Source: UBA8752 sp036159995
Lineage (GTDB): Bacteria > Bacteroidota > Bacteroidia > Flavobacteriales_D > Sanyastnellaceae
Direction: 5' to 3'
Length of the DNA: 64,000 nt
Assembly: GCA_036159995.1 (NCBI GenBank)
Contig: JAYYEI010000070.1
Location: forward strand, 37,709-101,708
Part shown: piece by piece, positions 34,036 to 42,921 of the stretch
Numbering within the stretch: position 1 is the stretch's first letter
How the letters are laid out: the number at the start of each line of letters is the position of its first letter
Program-made: the position numbers and the translations under genes
The notes under the pieces: model-generated
What the model saw: the letters and a program-made list of their open reading frames with translations, nothing else
The model's database searches: none
What the model was told of the DNA's origin: nothing

Positions 34036-34140
34036 GAGAGAGGGCAAGCGATTCCCATCGCACCGCTACGACCACTTGCCCTTGCTGCCTTCCGGCCCTG
34101 GGGGGTTCAGTGGGAGCTGGCCGTGGGAGACTTGCCCTCC
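34036..34140 (-). ncRNA. ffs: Signal recognition particle RNA, small bacterial (4.5S) type
   Basis: The minus strand carries the SRP helix 8 signature: GGGCCGGAAGGCAGCAAGGG at 34098-34079, with the GGAA tetraloop and the conserved asymmetric internal loop. The ends pair: GAGGGCAAG at 34139-34131 is the exact complement of CTTGCCCTC at 34048-34040, so the molecule closes as one hairpin of about 100-105 nt. A TTTT tract follows at 34035-34032. This RNA binds Ffh and targets membrane proteins to the translocon. A TACCTTTG box lies five bases upstream of the 5' end. Ends are estimated from pairing. Confidence 0.93.
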
Positions 34141-34144
34141 GGGA

Positions 34145-34152
34145 CAAAGGTA
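34145..34152 (-). promoter_or_regulatory. Predicted -7 box of the SRP RNA gene (TACCTTTG)
   Basis: TACCTTTG on the minus strand fully matches TAnnTTTG and ends about five bases before the paired 5' end of the SRP RNA. It gives an internal measure of the box-to-start distance in this genome. Confidence 0.62.
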
Positions 34153-34172
34153 GGACAGGAACGGTGCGGATG

Positions 34173-34180
34173 TATTTTCG
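34173..34180 (+). promoter_or_regulatory. Predicted -7 box of the DUF4199 gene (TATTTTCG)
   Basis: TATTTTCG differs from TAnnTTTG at one position and ends 11 bases before the ATG at 34192. It is divergent from the SRP RNA promoter, with about 20 bases between the two boxes. Confidence 0.4.
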
Positions 34181-34191
34181 GCTCCATTCGG

Positions 34192-34776
34192 ATGAATGTG
34201 ACCACGACTTCCCCATCCCGTCTCGATCGGTCTCCGGTCCCCTCGGTGCTCTTTGGGCATGCGGCAGCAGGCGCGGCCTTGGTGATGATCGGGTATTTCC
34301 TCGCAATTCTGCGCCATTTCGAATGGATTCTCGGAGCGTGGTCCACGCCCTTTGTCCTGATGGTGGTGGTGGCGGTGATGGTCATGGTCCTGTTGACTGT
34401 CCGGCGGGAAGAGGGCGAATTGGCGTTTGGGCGGGCTTTTGGGCTGGCGCTGTTGGCCGGCTGGCTGGCGCGTCTCGGATACAACCTGTTCAACCTGGTG
34501 TATTTCCATCTCCTGTACCCAGAGCATGTTGAGGCCTACGTCGAACTGGTGGTGGACAAATCCTCGGAGGCACTGGGGGTGTTCGGCCTCGATGCCGAGG
34601 CGCTCGGAGGAGCAGACATGGCGGGCCTCTTTCGGGAGCAGGCGCTGTGGTCGCTTTCTCCAGCGGGGCAGGGGGCCGACGCCTTGACGGCCATCGTGTG
34701 GGTGGCCATCGTGGCCCTCATCGTGTCCGCCATCCTGAAAAGGCCGCCCGAGTCCGGCCCCGGCTTGGATGCCTGA
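34192..34776 (+). CDS. DUF4199 family membrane protein
   Basis: The 194-residue protein has four predicted transmembrane segments (about 20-42, 48-66, 78-98 and 160-180) with a soluble loop between the third and fourth, the layout of DUF4199. This family is nearly confined to Bacteroidota and has no known activity. It often precedes a GT2 glycosyltransferase gene, as here with 54 bases between them, so a role in membrane-linked sugar transfer is possible but unproven. The start is the ATG at 34192, just past a -7 box. Confidence 0.8.
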   Translation: MNVTTTSPSRLDRSPVPSVLFGHAAAGAALVMIGYFLAILRHFEWILGAWSTPFVLMVVVAVMVMVLLTVRREEGELAFGRAFGLALLAGWLARLGYNLFNLVYFHLLYPEHVEAYVELVVDKSSEALGVFGLDAEALGGADMAGLFREQALWSLSPAGQGADALTAIVWVAIVALIVSAILKRPPESGPGLDA

Positions 34777-34830
34777 CCGTACCTTTCGGCCTGAACCGGG
34801 GCCACAGCCGGCCCCCATTTCGACCCAACC

Positions 34831-35814
34831 TTGGACACCCGAACCCTGACTTCTCCGTTGCGGCCCGAATTGGACCTGAGCATCGTGGTGCCCCTCTTCA
34901 ATGAGGAGGAGAGCCTGCCCGAGCTCATGGCCTGGATCGACCAGGTGCTCAAGGGACGGAACTACGAGGTGGTTTTCGTCGACGATGGGTCCACCGATGG
35001 TTCGTGGGAGGCGGTCCGCCGTCTCAAGGACACCTTCGGAGACAAGGTGGTCGGGGTGAGTTTCGCTCGGAACCACGGCAAGAGTGCCGCCCTGCACACC
35101 GGATTCCGCCTTGTGCGGGGCCGGGTGGTGATCACGATGGACGCCGACTTGCAGGACAGTCCCGACGAGGTGCCCGAATTGGAGCGCAAGGTGCTCGAGG
35201 AGGGCTTCGACCTCGTCAGCGGATGGAAGAAGAAGCGGTACGACCCCATCACCAAGACGGTGCCGACCAAGCTCTACAACTGGGCCACGCGCCGGGTGAG
35301 CGGCATCCACCTGCACGACTTCAACTGCGGGTTGAAGGCTTACCGCCGGGAGGTCGTCCGGGCGGTGGAGGTCAATGGGGAGATGCACCGCTACATCCCC
35401 GTGCTCGCCAAACAGGCTGGGTTCCATCGCATCGGTGAGCAAGTCGTCCAGCACCGCGCCCGCAAATACGGAGAGACCAAATTCGGGCTGGAGCGGTTCG
35501 TGAACGGCTTCCTCGACCTGCTGACAATCGCGTTCCTGGGCCGATTCGGACACAAGCCGATGCACCTGTTCGGTGTGCTCGGTACGCTCATGTTCGTTGG
35601 TGGATTCGGGCTCTTCGGGGCGATTGGTGGATACAAGCTTTGGGCAATGAGCCAGGGCATCGAAGCCAAGAACATCGCGGACATTAGTGCCTTTTACGTG
35701 GCCCTCGTCTGCATGGTGATGGGCCTACAGTTGTTCCTCGCTGGGTTCCTCGGTGAACTCGTGACCCGGAATGCCCCGGGCCGCAACCATTATTTGCTCA
35801 AGGATCAGGTCTGA
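34831..35814 (+). CDS. GT2 glycosyltransferase, polyprenyl-phosphate type
   Basis: The 327-residue protein has a GT-A domain with the nucleotide-sugar motifs VVPLFNEEES, FVDDGSTDGS and ITMDADLQDSPDE, and two C-terminal transmembrane segments (about 240-262 and 285-308). That layout fits transferases that move a sugar from a nucleotide donor to undecaprenyl or dolichyl phosphate, as in DPM1- or ArnC-like enzymes. The donor is unknown. No ATG opens the frame: TTG at 34831 or 34858 are the candidates, and I use the first. TACCTTTC at 34780-34787 may be the -7 box. Confidence 0.88.
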   Translation: MDTRTLTSPLRPELDLSIVVPLFNEEESLPELMAWIDQVLKGRNYEVVFVDDGSTDGSWEAVRRLKDTFGDKVVGVSFARNHGKSAALHTGFRLVRGRVVITMDADLQDSPDEVPELERKVLEEGFDLVSGWKKKRYDPITKTVPTKLYNWATRRVSGIHLHDFNCGLKAYRREVVRAVEVNGEMHRYIPVLAKQAGFHRIGEQVVQHRARKYGETKFGLERFVNGFLDLLTIAFLGRFGHKPMHLFGVLGTLMFVGGFGLFGAIGGYKLWAMSQGIEAKNIADISAFYVALVCMVMGLQLFLAGFLGELVTRNAPGRNHYLLKDQV

Positions 35815-35826
35815 TCCGAACCGCCG

Positions 35827-36975
35827 TCAGGCGATGACGCCGCTGCCGAGGACTTCCTCGCCGGTTTCCGCGTCGTGCCACGCGGCGAACTGTCCCGAAG
35901 CGATGCCGGATTGAGGCGTGTCGAAGACCAGCGTGGAGGGCCCTTCACCGTGGAGGGTCAGGGTGGCGGGCTGCAGGGGCTGGCGGTATCGGAACCGGGC
36001 CAGGACGCGCATGGGCAGGTGGTCATCCGGTCGCAGGTCCGGTCGGATCCAATGAACGTCTTCGGGGGCCATGCTCAACCCTTGGCGGTGGAGTCCGGGG
36101 TGACGCTCGGATTCCCCCACGAACAGGGCGTTGGAGTCCATGTCCTTGCCGATGACGAAGAGGGGCTCGGCGTGACCACCGACATTCAATCCGCGCCGCT
36201 GGCCGATTGTGAAGAAGTGGGCCCCAGGATGGGTGCCGACTTCAAGGGCTTGTCCGAGATCGAATTCCGGTGGGGACCAGGGGGATTCGCCCGCAATGAC
36301 CGCCTCGGCAGGCAGCTTGATGATGGGGCCGTGTTGGACCTCGAGCTGCTGCTGGAGGAATTCCGGCAGCTTGACCTTGCCGACGAAACACAGGCCCTGG
36401 CTGTCTTTCTTCTCTGCATTGGGCAAGCCAATCTCGGCTGCGATGCGCCGGACTTCGGGCTTTTCGAGCTCGCCCACGGGGAAGAGCGCGTCGGACAGTT
36501 GTTCCTGATCGACCTGGCAGAGGAAATAGCTCTGGTCCTTGTTGCCGTCCACCCCGGCGAGCAGCTGATGGTGGCCATCGGGTGTGGTGGCCCGGCGGCA
36601 ATAGTGACCGGTCGCGACAGCGTCGGCGCCCAGCTGGGCGGCGGCTTTCCGGAAGAGGTCAAACTTGATTTCCCGGTTGCAGAGGACATCCGGGTTGGGG
36701 GTTCGACCGGCGGCATACTCGGCAAACATGTGGTTCACAATCCGCTCCTTGTAGGCGTTGGAGAGGTCGATGACCTGGAAGGGAATGCCCAGATGCTGGG
36801 CGACGAGCAGGGCATCGTTGGCATCGTCCACCCAGGGGCAGGCGTTGTCCAGTGTGACCGAATCGTCGATCCAGTTGCGCATGAAGATGCCAATGACCTC
36901 GTGGCCCTCCTGTTGGAGAAGCCAGGCGGCGACACTGCTGTCCACACCACCGGAAAGTCCGACCACTACGCGCAT
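35827..36975 (-). CDS. mnmA: tRNA-specific 2-thiouridylase MnmA
   Basis: The 382-residue enzyme adds sulfur to U34 of tRNAs for Lys, Glu and Gln. It has the PP-loop VGLSGGVDSSVAAWLL at 5-20, the first catalytic Cys in NPDVLCNREIKF, the second in DSQGLCFVGKV, and the C-terminal beta-barrel GVIA end. GHYCRR and KDQSYFLCQV are also family segments. It ends 12 bases from the convergent glycosyltransferase. The start lies four bases after TAGTTTCG. The next gene on the other side is the divergent sigma factor. Confidence 0.97.
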   Translation of the reverse strand: MRVVVGLSGGVDSSVAAWLLQQEGHEVIGIFMRNWIDDSVTLDNACPWVDDANDALLVAQHLGIPFQVIDLSNAYKERIVNHMFAEYAAGRTPNPDVLCNREIKFDLFRKAAAQLGADAVATGHYCRRATTPDGHHQLLAGVDGNKDQSYFLCQVDQEQLSDALFPVGELEKPEVRRIAAEIGLPNAEKKDSQGLCFVGKVKLPEFLQQQLEVQHGPIIKLPAEAVIAGESPWSPPEFDLGQALEVGTHPGAHFFTIGQRRGLNVGGHAEPLFVIGKDMDSNALFVGESERHPGLHRQGLSMAPEDVHWIRPDLRPDDHLPMRVLARFRYRQPLQPATLTLHGEGPSTLVFDTPQSGIASGQFAAWHDAETGEEVLGSGVIA

Positions 36976-36979
36976 TCTG

Positions 36980-36987
36980 CGAAACTA
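36980..36987 (-). promoter_or_regulatory. Predicted -7 box of mnmA (TAGTTTCG)
   Basis: TAGTTTCG on the minus strand differs from TAnnTTTG at one position and ends four bases before the ATG at 36975. Confidence 0.45.
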
Positions 36988-37091
36988 ACCCCGGTGGGCA
37001 TCAGGGAGTTCCATTCTCGTCCGATATTGTCACCTTACGGTGGGCAATTCGTCCATTTTGTGAAAGAACCCCCATTCCGGGGCAACCAAAG

Positions 37092-37691
37092 GTGAATCGA
37101 TTCGTCAACTCCCCGACTGCGCCTCCTGGGCCGGACCAGTTGAGAGACTGGATCCTGTCCGCGCAAGCCGGTGAGCAACGGGGACAACAGCACATCTATG
37201 AGGCCTTCGCGCCCAACATGATGCTGGCCATCCGACGGTACATCTCCGGGGAGCAGGAAGCGCTGGACGTATTGCAGGATGGATTCATCAAGGTGTTCGG
37301 CAACATTGGCGGATACACCTTCAAGGGGTCCTTCGAAGGATGGATGCGGCGCATCATGGTCCACATGGCCATCGATGCACTGAGGTCCAACAAGCAACTG
37401 CAATGGGTGGGGGAGAACGAGGAGATGCTGGATGTCCTGTCTGAGCGGCAACGGTCGGATGACGGGGATGGCCCGGAATGGGCCGGACTCGATTACCGGG
37501 ACATCCTCGACGCGATGGAGGAGCTGTCGCCCATGTACCGGGCGGTGTTCAATCTATACGCGATCGAGGATCACGGACACCGGGAAATCTCAGCCAGACT
37601 GGGCATTTCCGAGGGGACATCCAAGTCCAATTACGCCAAGGCCCGACGCAATTTGCGGGAGGTGCTGAGGCGGAAACTGAAAGAGAAGTGA
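37092..37691 (+). CDS. ECF-type RNA polymerase sigma factor
   Basis: The 199-residue protein has sigma region 2 at about 30-95 (DVLQDGFIKVFGNIGGY and FEGWMRRIMVHMAIDALR, which should bind core polymerase and the -10 element) and region 4 at about 140-192 (LSPMYRAVFNLYAIEDHGHR with the helix-turn-helix EISARLGISEGTSKSNYAKA). The frame opens with a GTG; AAAGG lies just upstream. Its stop overlaps the GTG start of the membrane PKD gene, a position where anti-sigma factors are often encoded. Its target promoters are unknown. Confidence 0.93.
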   Translation: MNRFVNSPTAPPGPDQLRDWILSAQAGEQRGQQHIYEAFAPNMMLAIRRYISGEQEALDVLQDGFIKVFGNIGGYTFKGSFEGWMRRIMVHMAIDALRSNKQLQWVGENEEMLDVLSERQRSDDGDGPEWAGLDYRDILDAMEELSPMYRAVFNLYAIEDHGHREISARLGISEGTSKSNYAKARRNLREVLRRKLKEK

Positions 37692-38986
37692 GCGAAGAAC
37701 GAAAGGAAGACGACAGCCGTAAGCGCGCCGCGGGGGGCAGCTTCGAGCAAGGATTGAAGTCGGCGTTGGAAAAAGCGCCGGGGATGGTCGTTCCGTCGTG
37801 GGCGACCATGCAGACGGCCATGGCCGGTGGAGCGGCCGGGGGGGCCGCTGCGGCCTCCTGGAGGTGGATTATCGGTCCCGCAGCGTCGGTGGCCCTCATT
37901 GGAGGAGCGATTTGGCATTCCGAGCGGGAAATGGACGAGCCGGTGGCAGAATCGCCGCTGGCCGAAGAGGTCCTGCAGGAAGGCCAAGGTTTGGATGAAC
38001 GAAGCCCGGATGCCACGGATGTTTTGGACTTCGCAGAGGCTGTCGGTACAGTTCCTCCAGAAGGACTTGACCTTTCCGACAAGATGAGCCCGCTGGGGAA
38101 TACCGCACTCGCTGAGCCGGTGACGGAAACACCCCCCCCCGGTTCGAACAGCGCTGGTCAAGGGGCCGCGAATCCGGTGCCGGTGCCGTCGGATTGGGCC
38201 GAGCTTCCGGCCGAGAAAGCCGCCGCCTTCGGAGTGGACATTCAGAAAGCCTGTGTGGGAACCGAGATTGGATTCCGGATGGCACGACCCTTGAAGGACG
38301 TGCGCGTTCTCTGGAATTTCGGCGATGGGCAATTCAGCAGTCAATCCGAGCCGCAGCATGTGTTCAATGCTCCGGGAACGTATGACATTACCCTGAGCGT
38401 CACCCGCATCAGCGATGGCCTCATCCGCACCCGTACCATCGAAAACTTGGTCACGATTCACCCAAACCCCGAGGCGGATTTCACGTGGGATGTGCCCAGC
38501 ACCGCCACCCTTGACCCGACGGTCGCCCTGCGGGACCGGAGCCGCGACGCCGCGTCCGTACTCTGGGTCATGGACGGGGACGAGACCCAAGAGGGAGAGT
38601 CCGTGAATTTCGCCTTCCCGCGGGTGGGGGAGCATCGGGTCCAGCTGGTGGCGAGTTCGCCCAACGGGTGTCAATCCGTCGCGGATCACATTCTGGAGGT
38701 CGGAAGCCGATTCGGCCTCGGAGGCTCAGCGCGGTTCAGCCCGGATGGTGATGGACGCTACGACACCTTCCTGCCGCGCAAGTTGCTGACCGAGGAGCGT
38801 CCCTTCGTCTTCCGCATCGAGGACGGGGAGGGACACATCGTGTTCGAGACGACGGTGCCCAAGGCGTGGGACGGTTCGTTGCCGGGAAACCAGCAGGCAC
38901 AGCCAGGCCAGAAGTTTGCTTGGACGGCCGTGATCCAAGGGGAAGTTGGCCCGTCCTATTTCTCCGATGAGTTGGTCGTCGAGTGA
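37688..38986 (+). CDS. Membrane-anchored PKD protein with T9SS type-B-like C-terminus, coupled to sigma gene
   Basis: The 432-residue protein starts at a GTG overlapping the sigma stop (GTGA). Residues 1-56 are charged and then Ala/Gly-rich and look cytoplasmic, 57-77 form a transmembrane segment (SWRWIIGPAASVALIGGAIW), and an acidic linker leads to a PKD domain at about 210-260 (NFGDGQFSSQSEPQHVFNAP) and a second beta-sandwich. Residues about 345-432 (FSPDGDGRYDTFLPR, then HIVFETTVPKAWDGSLPG) follow the gliding-motility-associated C-terminal domain pattern of T9SS type-B cargo. Position suggests an anti-sigma or sensor role, but no known anti-sigma domain is visible. A run of nine C at 38132-38140 lies in the linker. 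Confidence 0.83.
   Translation: MSEERKEDDSRKRAAGGSFEQGLKSALEKAPGMVVPSWATMQTAMAGGAAGGAAAASWRWIIGPAASVALIGGAIWHSEREMDEPVAESPLAEEVLQEGQGLDERSPDATDVLDFAEAVGTVPPEGLDLSDKMSPLGNTALAEPVTETPPPGSNSAGQGAANPVPVPSDWAELPAEKAAAFGVDIQKACVGTEIGFRMARPLKDVRVLWNFGDGQFSSQSEPQHVFNAPGTYDITLSVTRISDGLIRTRTIENLVTIHPNPEADFTWDVPSTATLDPTVALRDRSRDAASVLWVMDGDETQEGESVNFAFPRVGEHRVQLVASSPNGCQSVADHILEVGSRFGLGGSARFSPDGDGRYDTFLPRKLLTEERPFVFRIEDGEGHIVFETTVPKAWDGSLPGNQQAQPGQKFAWTAVIQGEVGPSYFSDELVVE
38132..38140 (+). repeat. C9 homopolymer within the membrane PKD gene
   Basis: Nine consecutive C bases code for part of a Pro-rich linker between the transmembrane segment and the PKD domain. It is the longest homopolymer I noticed in the window. 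A change of one base would shift the frame and remove the extracytoplasmic part. Confidence 0.85.
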
Positions 38987-39057
38987 TCGCTCATTCCCGC
39001 ACAGAATCGGGTGGACGAAAAGTCGGGTGTGCAACGTATCCAATGCCGGTGAAGTTC

Positions 39058-39065
39058 CACCTTTG
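39058..39065 (+). promoter_or_regulatory. Predicted -7 box of the type-B T9SS cargo gene (CACCTTTG)
   Basis: CACCTTTG differs from TAnnTTTG only in the first base and ends nine bases before the ATG at 39075. Confidence 0.4.
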
Positions 39066-39074
39066 CATCTTAGC

Positions 39075-42000
39075 ATGAGCATGAACCAGAACCTGATTCG
39101 CGCTGCCCTGGCCCTCGTGGTCAGCTTGGCTGCGGTGGCCCCTTCCTCCGCGCAGTTCTTCATCATGGGGAACGAGACCGTCGAGACCTGTGCCGGCATC
39201 TTCGTCGACGCAGGCAACACGGACGACGGGACAGGCAATCCTTATCCGGACGCCAACTTCACCTACACGATCTGTCCGGACAATCCGGGGGATGCCGTGT
39301 CCGTCAGCTTCGTGGCCTTCGGTTTGCAGACCAATCCGAACCCGAACAACAGTGACTACCTGTTCATCTACGACGGTCCGGACGCCGGGTCCCCCTCGAT
39401 GGGCAACTACACCGGCAATGCCCTCCAGGGACTGCCGGTTACCGCCACGGTCAACAACCCTACAGGATGCCTCACGTTCGTCTTCCAAGACAATGGCCCC
39501 GGAAATGAGCTCGCGCCAGGATGGGAGGCCAACATCTCTTGCACCACGCCTTGCGCAACGCCCACCTCGGCCAGCAGCATCATCGACCCGCCGCTGCCCA
39601 ATCCGGACTCCCTGTCCATCGGAGTCTGTCTCAACCAGGAGATCACCTTCGGCGATGCGGGGTCTGTGGCCGGGGCTCCGGAATTCAACCTCGAAAACTG
39701 GATCTGGAACTTCGACGATGGCACCATCGACACCCTGACCAATGCTGGGAACGTGACCCACAGCTTCGACGAGCCGGGGGAATACATCGTCAACCTCTCC
39801 GTCCTGGACAACAACGGGTGCGTTTCGCTCAACCTTCAGCCCTTGCAGGTGCTGGTGAGCACGATTCCCTTGTTCAACAGCTTCCAGAGCACGCCGGTCT
39901 GCGCGGGCAGTCCCGCTTTTGTGGACGGGAACCCCGTGCAAAGTGTGACGTGGACGGCGCTTCCCCCACAAGTCGTGGCCGGGGAGACCTATCTCGCTGA
40001 CGGTGCCGGATTCAGCTACACCAGCGAACTCAACTTCGATTTCTTCGAGGACGGCGCCACCCTGGACGATTGCGATGACCTGTTGTCGGTGACGGTCAAC
40101 ATGGAGCACAGCTACATGGGCGACCTCGACTTGACCATCACCTGCCCCGACGGGACTACGGTGCCGCTGATGAGCTACCCCAATGGCGGCGGTGGTTGTT
40201 TCCTCGGTGAGGCGGTGGACGACGGGTCCAACATTCCGGGTACGGGCTATGACTATGGATGGTCGCCCAACCCCGACATCGCCACCAACATCAACGACAA
40301 CAGCAACTGGACGCAGACGACCTACACGGACAATGCGGGCAATGCGGAGAACAACAACATCGCCAACCCCGGCATCTACACGGCGGAGGGCGACCTCTGC
40401 GACTTCGTCGGATGCCCGCTGAATGGCACGTGGACCTTCTCGGTCGTCGACAACCTGGCCATTGACAATGGCTACATCTTCGAGTGGGGCCTCAACCTGA
40501 ACCCGGCCTTGATTCCGGGCGTAACCACCTTCACGCCCACCATCGGACTCAATGCCGACAGCTCATACTGGACGGGACCCGGCATCATCGACCAGGATTT
40601 CGACGCGAACTACTGCGACATCATCCTCGATGAGCCCGGCATTTACGACTACACCTTTACGGTGACCAACAACTTCAGCTGCACCTTCGACACGACCTTG
40701 AGCATCGAGGTGGTCGAGGGACCGGAGAACAGCATCACGGCCGGTCCTGACCAAGTCTTCTGTGGCGATCCCGTCCAGCTCCAGGGCGCCTTTGTCGGTG
40801 GCGGACCGTCTCCTTGTGGAGCCAGCCAGGGCACGACCACCTACTGCTACGGCAACAACGAAAACACCACGTGGGTCTACTGCCCGGACACCCCGGGGGA
40901 CGGGACCCTCATGAACATCCTGTTTTACGACGGGGCCATCGAGAATTTCTTCGACCACATCCAGGTCTTCGATGGGGACAACACAGGGGCACCCTTATTG
41001 GTGGACCTGACGGGCAACTACCCAGAGACCTCCGTGACCGCGACCAACCCGGATGGTTGTCTCACGGTGCTCTTCACGTCCGATGGCAGTGTGAGTTGCG
41101 ATGCCAGCACTTTTTACGAGGAGGTCAGTTGGTGTGTGGGCTGTGGCCAGGATGCCTGTGGCTTCACCTGGAACTGGGAGCCGGCCGACAACTTGACCGA
41201 CCCCAACAGTTCCCAACCGACGGTGAACACCTTCGATGGAACCCCGACGGAGTACGTCGCCTTCGTGGAGCCAATCGGCCTCGAGAATTGTGCTACGACG
41301 GACACCGTCCTCGTCATTCCCGGATTCGAGTACACGACCGACTACAGTGACCCCACCTGTCTGATCACCGATGGCACCATCACCCTCAACATTTCCGAGC
41401 CCGCATCCGAGGGGCCGTGGGACGTACAGCTGAGCACGGCGGCCGGGGTCATCAACCAGCAGAGTTTCGGTGGCGGTCTGCTGGTCTTTGAGGATCTGGA
41501 AGCGGGGAACTATGACCTGGAAGTGTCCGACCAGACCGGGTGTTCCTACACGAGTGAGTTCGACCTGGCGGATCCAGAACCGCCGGCCATCACGGTCAGC
41601 GACGATGACCAGATCTGCATCGGGGGCACGGCCGTGCTGACGGCGGAAGCGGCTTCCGGTGGACCGTATGGTTTCAGTTGGACTGTCAATGGGGATCCCG
41701 TCGGGCAAGGCGCCTCCATCCTCGTGAGTCCGACGGGCACGACGACCTACGACGTGCAGGGCGTGGACGGCGCCGGATGTGTGACCCAGCCCGGCTCGGT
41801 GACCGTGGGCATTTACGACGGCTTCACCGTGGACATTACCGCGGACGACCTGATTTGCCTAGGCGACGAAGTGTTGCTGTCCGCCATTGATGTGACGGGC
41901 GGAGAGGGCAACGGATACAGCTTCGACTTCGCCTATGACGGGGTCACCTTCGCCGCGGGTGAAGAAGATGAAGTCGGTTTCGTTCCGCCTCTGACCGGAG

Positions 42001-42896
42001 AGTTCTGTGTGACCGTTTCCGAGGCCTGCACCACTCCGCCCGTGACGGCTTGCATGGAAGTGGAGGTGGAGCAGCCCTATGATCTGACCCTGGCTGCGGA
42101 CACCACCCGGGGGTGTGTTCCGGAGGCGATCCCCTTCTCCCACAGCATTCCCTCAGCCTTCGTGCAGAGTCAAGGATGGGACTTCGGCGATGGAGGCCAG
42201 AGCGTGGAGGCGACACCCGTGCACATCTTCGATGAGCCCGGTGTGTATGACATCGCCCTTTCCGTGATCACGACCACAGGGTGTGTCAACACCACCATTG
42301 CAGACAACTACATCCAGGTGTACACGCCGCCGAGTGTCGGTTTCGACGCCGGTCCGCAGCCGACCACCGCACCGGATACGCGCATCGACTTCGAGAGCAG
42401 CGTGTCCCCCAATGTGGTGGAGTGGAACTGGACCTTCATTCTCGGTGTGGCCGACGCAGTGAGCAACGAGCCGAATCCGACCTACACCTTCCCGATGGGC
42501 CAGGGCGGCATCTACCCGGTCACGCTCGCGGTGGTGGACACCAATGGATGCGAAAGCCAGGTGACCCGCAACGTGGAGATCTTCGATTTCTTCAACGTTT
42601 TCATCCCGAATGCCTTCACGCCGAACAATGACGGGTTCAACGACCTCTGGGCGGTGTACGGCACCGACATCGATCCGGACCGTTTTGAGATGAGCGTCTT
42701 CAACCGGTGGGGTGAGGAGGTGTTCCACACGACTGACCTCGATGAGGGGTGGGTCGGCCAGTCCGATGATGACAAGCTGGACCCCGGTACCTGGTACTAC
42801 TCAATGGATGGTGTGTATGCCTACCGCATCGTCCTGTACTCGGAATCGACCAACGAGAAGCGCGAAATCAAGGGCTTCATCAACCTGACCCGCTGA
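39075..42896 (+). CDS. Large secreted adhesin-like protein with CUB, PKD, P-domain and T9SS type-B sorting domain
   Basis: The 1,273-residue protein starts with a signal peptide (MSMNQNLIRAALALVVSLAA, cut near residue 26). In order I see a CUB-like domain (about 30-160, FIYDGPDAGSPSMGNYTGNA), PKD-like domains (about 205-260, IWNFDDGTIDTLTN), a proprotein-convertase P-domain-like region (about 335-490, HSYMGDLDLTITCPDGTTV and NGTWTFSVVDNLAIDNG), a second CUB (about 590-690, IQVFDGDNTGAPLLVDLTGN), further Ig/PKD domains, and the gliding-motility-associated C-terminal domain (about 1180-1273, FIPNAFTPNNDGFNDLWAVY, then EMSVFNRWGEEVF). The last marks export by type IX secretion. It is most likely a surface or secreted adhesion protein. 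A terminator follows. Confidence 0.9.
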   Translation: MSMNQNLIRAALALVVSLAAVAPSSAQFFIMGNETVETCAGIFVDAGNTDDGTGNPYPDANFTYTICPDNPGDAVSVSFVAFGLQTNPNPNNSDYLFIYDGPDAGSPSMGNYTGNALQGLPVTATVNNPTGCLTFVFQDNGPGNELAPGWEANISCTTPCATPTSASSIIDPPLPNPDSLSIGVCLNQEITFGDAGSVAGAPEFNLENWIWNFDDGTIDTLTNAGNVTHSFDEPGEYIVNLSVLDNNGCVSLNLQPLQVLVSTIPLFNSFQSTPVCAGSPAFVDGNPVQSVTWTALPPQVVAGETYLADGAGFSYTSELNFDFFEDGATLDDCDDLLSVTVNMEHSYMGDLDLTITCPDGTTVPLMSYPNGGGGCFLGEAVDDGSNIPGTGYDYGWSPNPDIATNINDNSNWTQTTYTDNAGNAENNNIANPGIYTAEGDLCDFVGCPLNGTWTFSVVDNLAIDNGYIFEWGLNLNPALIPGVTTFTPTIGLNADSSYWTGPGIIDQDFDANYCDIILDEPGIYDYTFTVTNNFSCTFDTTLSIEVVEGPENSITAGPDQVFCGDPVQLQGAFVGGGPSPCGASQGTTTYCYGNNENTTWVYCPDTPGDGTLMNILFYDGAIENFFDHIQVFDGDNTGAPLLVDLTGNYPETSVTATNPDGCLTVLFTSDGSVSCDASTFYEEVSWCVGCGQDACGFTWNWEPADNLTDPNSSQPTVNTFDGTPTEYVAFVEPIGLENCATTDTVLVIPGFEYTTDYSDPTCLITDGTITLNISEPASEGPWDVQLSTAAGVINQQSFGGGLLVFEDLEAGNYDLEVSDQTGCSYTSEFDLADPEPPAITVSDDDQICIGGTAVLTAEAASGGPYGFSWTVNGDPVGQGASILVSPTGTTTYDVQGVDGAGCVTQPGSVTVGIYDGFTVDITADDLICLGDEVLLSAIDVTGGEGNGYSFDFAYDGVTFAAGEEDEVGFVPPLTGEFCVTVSEACTTPPVTACMEVEVEQPYDLTLAADTTRGCVPEAIPFSHSIPSAFVQSQGWDFGDGGQSVEATPVHIFDEPGVYDIALSVITTTGCVNTTIADNYIQVYTPPSVGFDAGPQPTTAPDTRIDFESSVSPNVVEWNWTFILGVADAVSNEPNPTYTFPMGQGGIYPVTLAVVDTNGCESQVTRNVEIFDFFNVFIPNAFTPNNDGFNDLWAVYGTDIDPDRFEMSVFNRWGEEVFHTTDLDEGWVGQSDDDKLDPGTWYYSMDGVYAYRIVLYSESTNEKREIKGFINLTR

Positions 42897-42921
42897 TCGT
42901 GTTCCCGGTCGTGGGACATGG

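Noticed and set aside
33100..34058. SDR start at 34058
   Set aside because: It would put 14 residues inside the SRP RNA gene; the ATG at 34016 fits the usual distance to the TGATTGIG motif.
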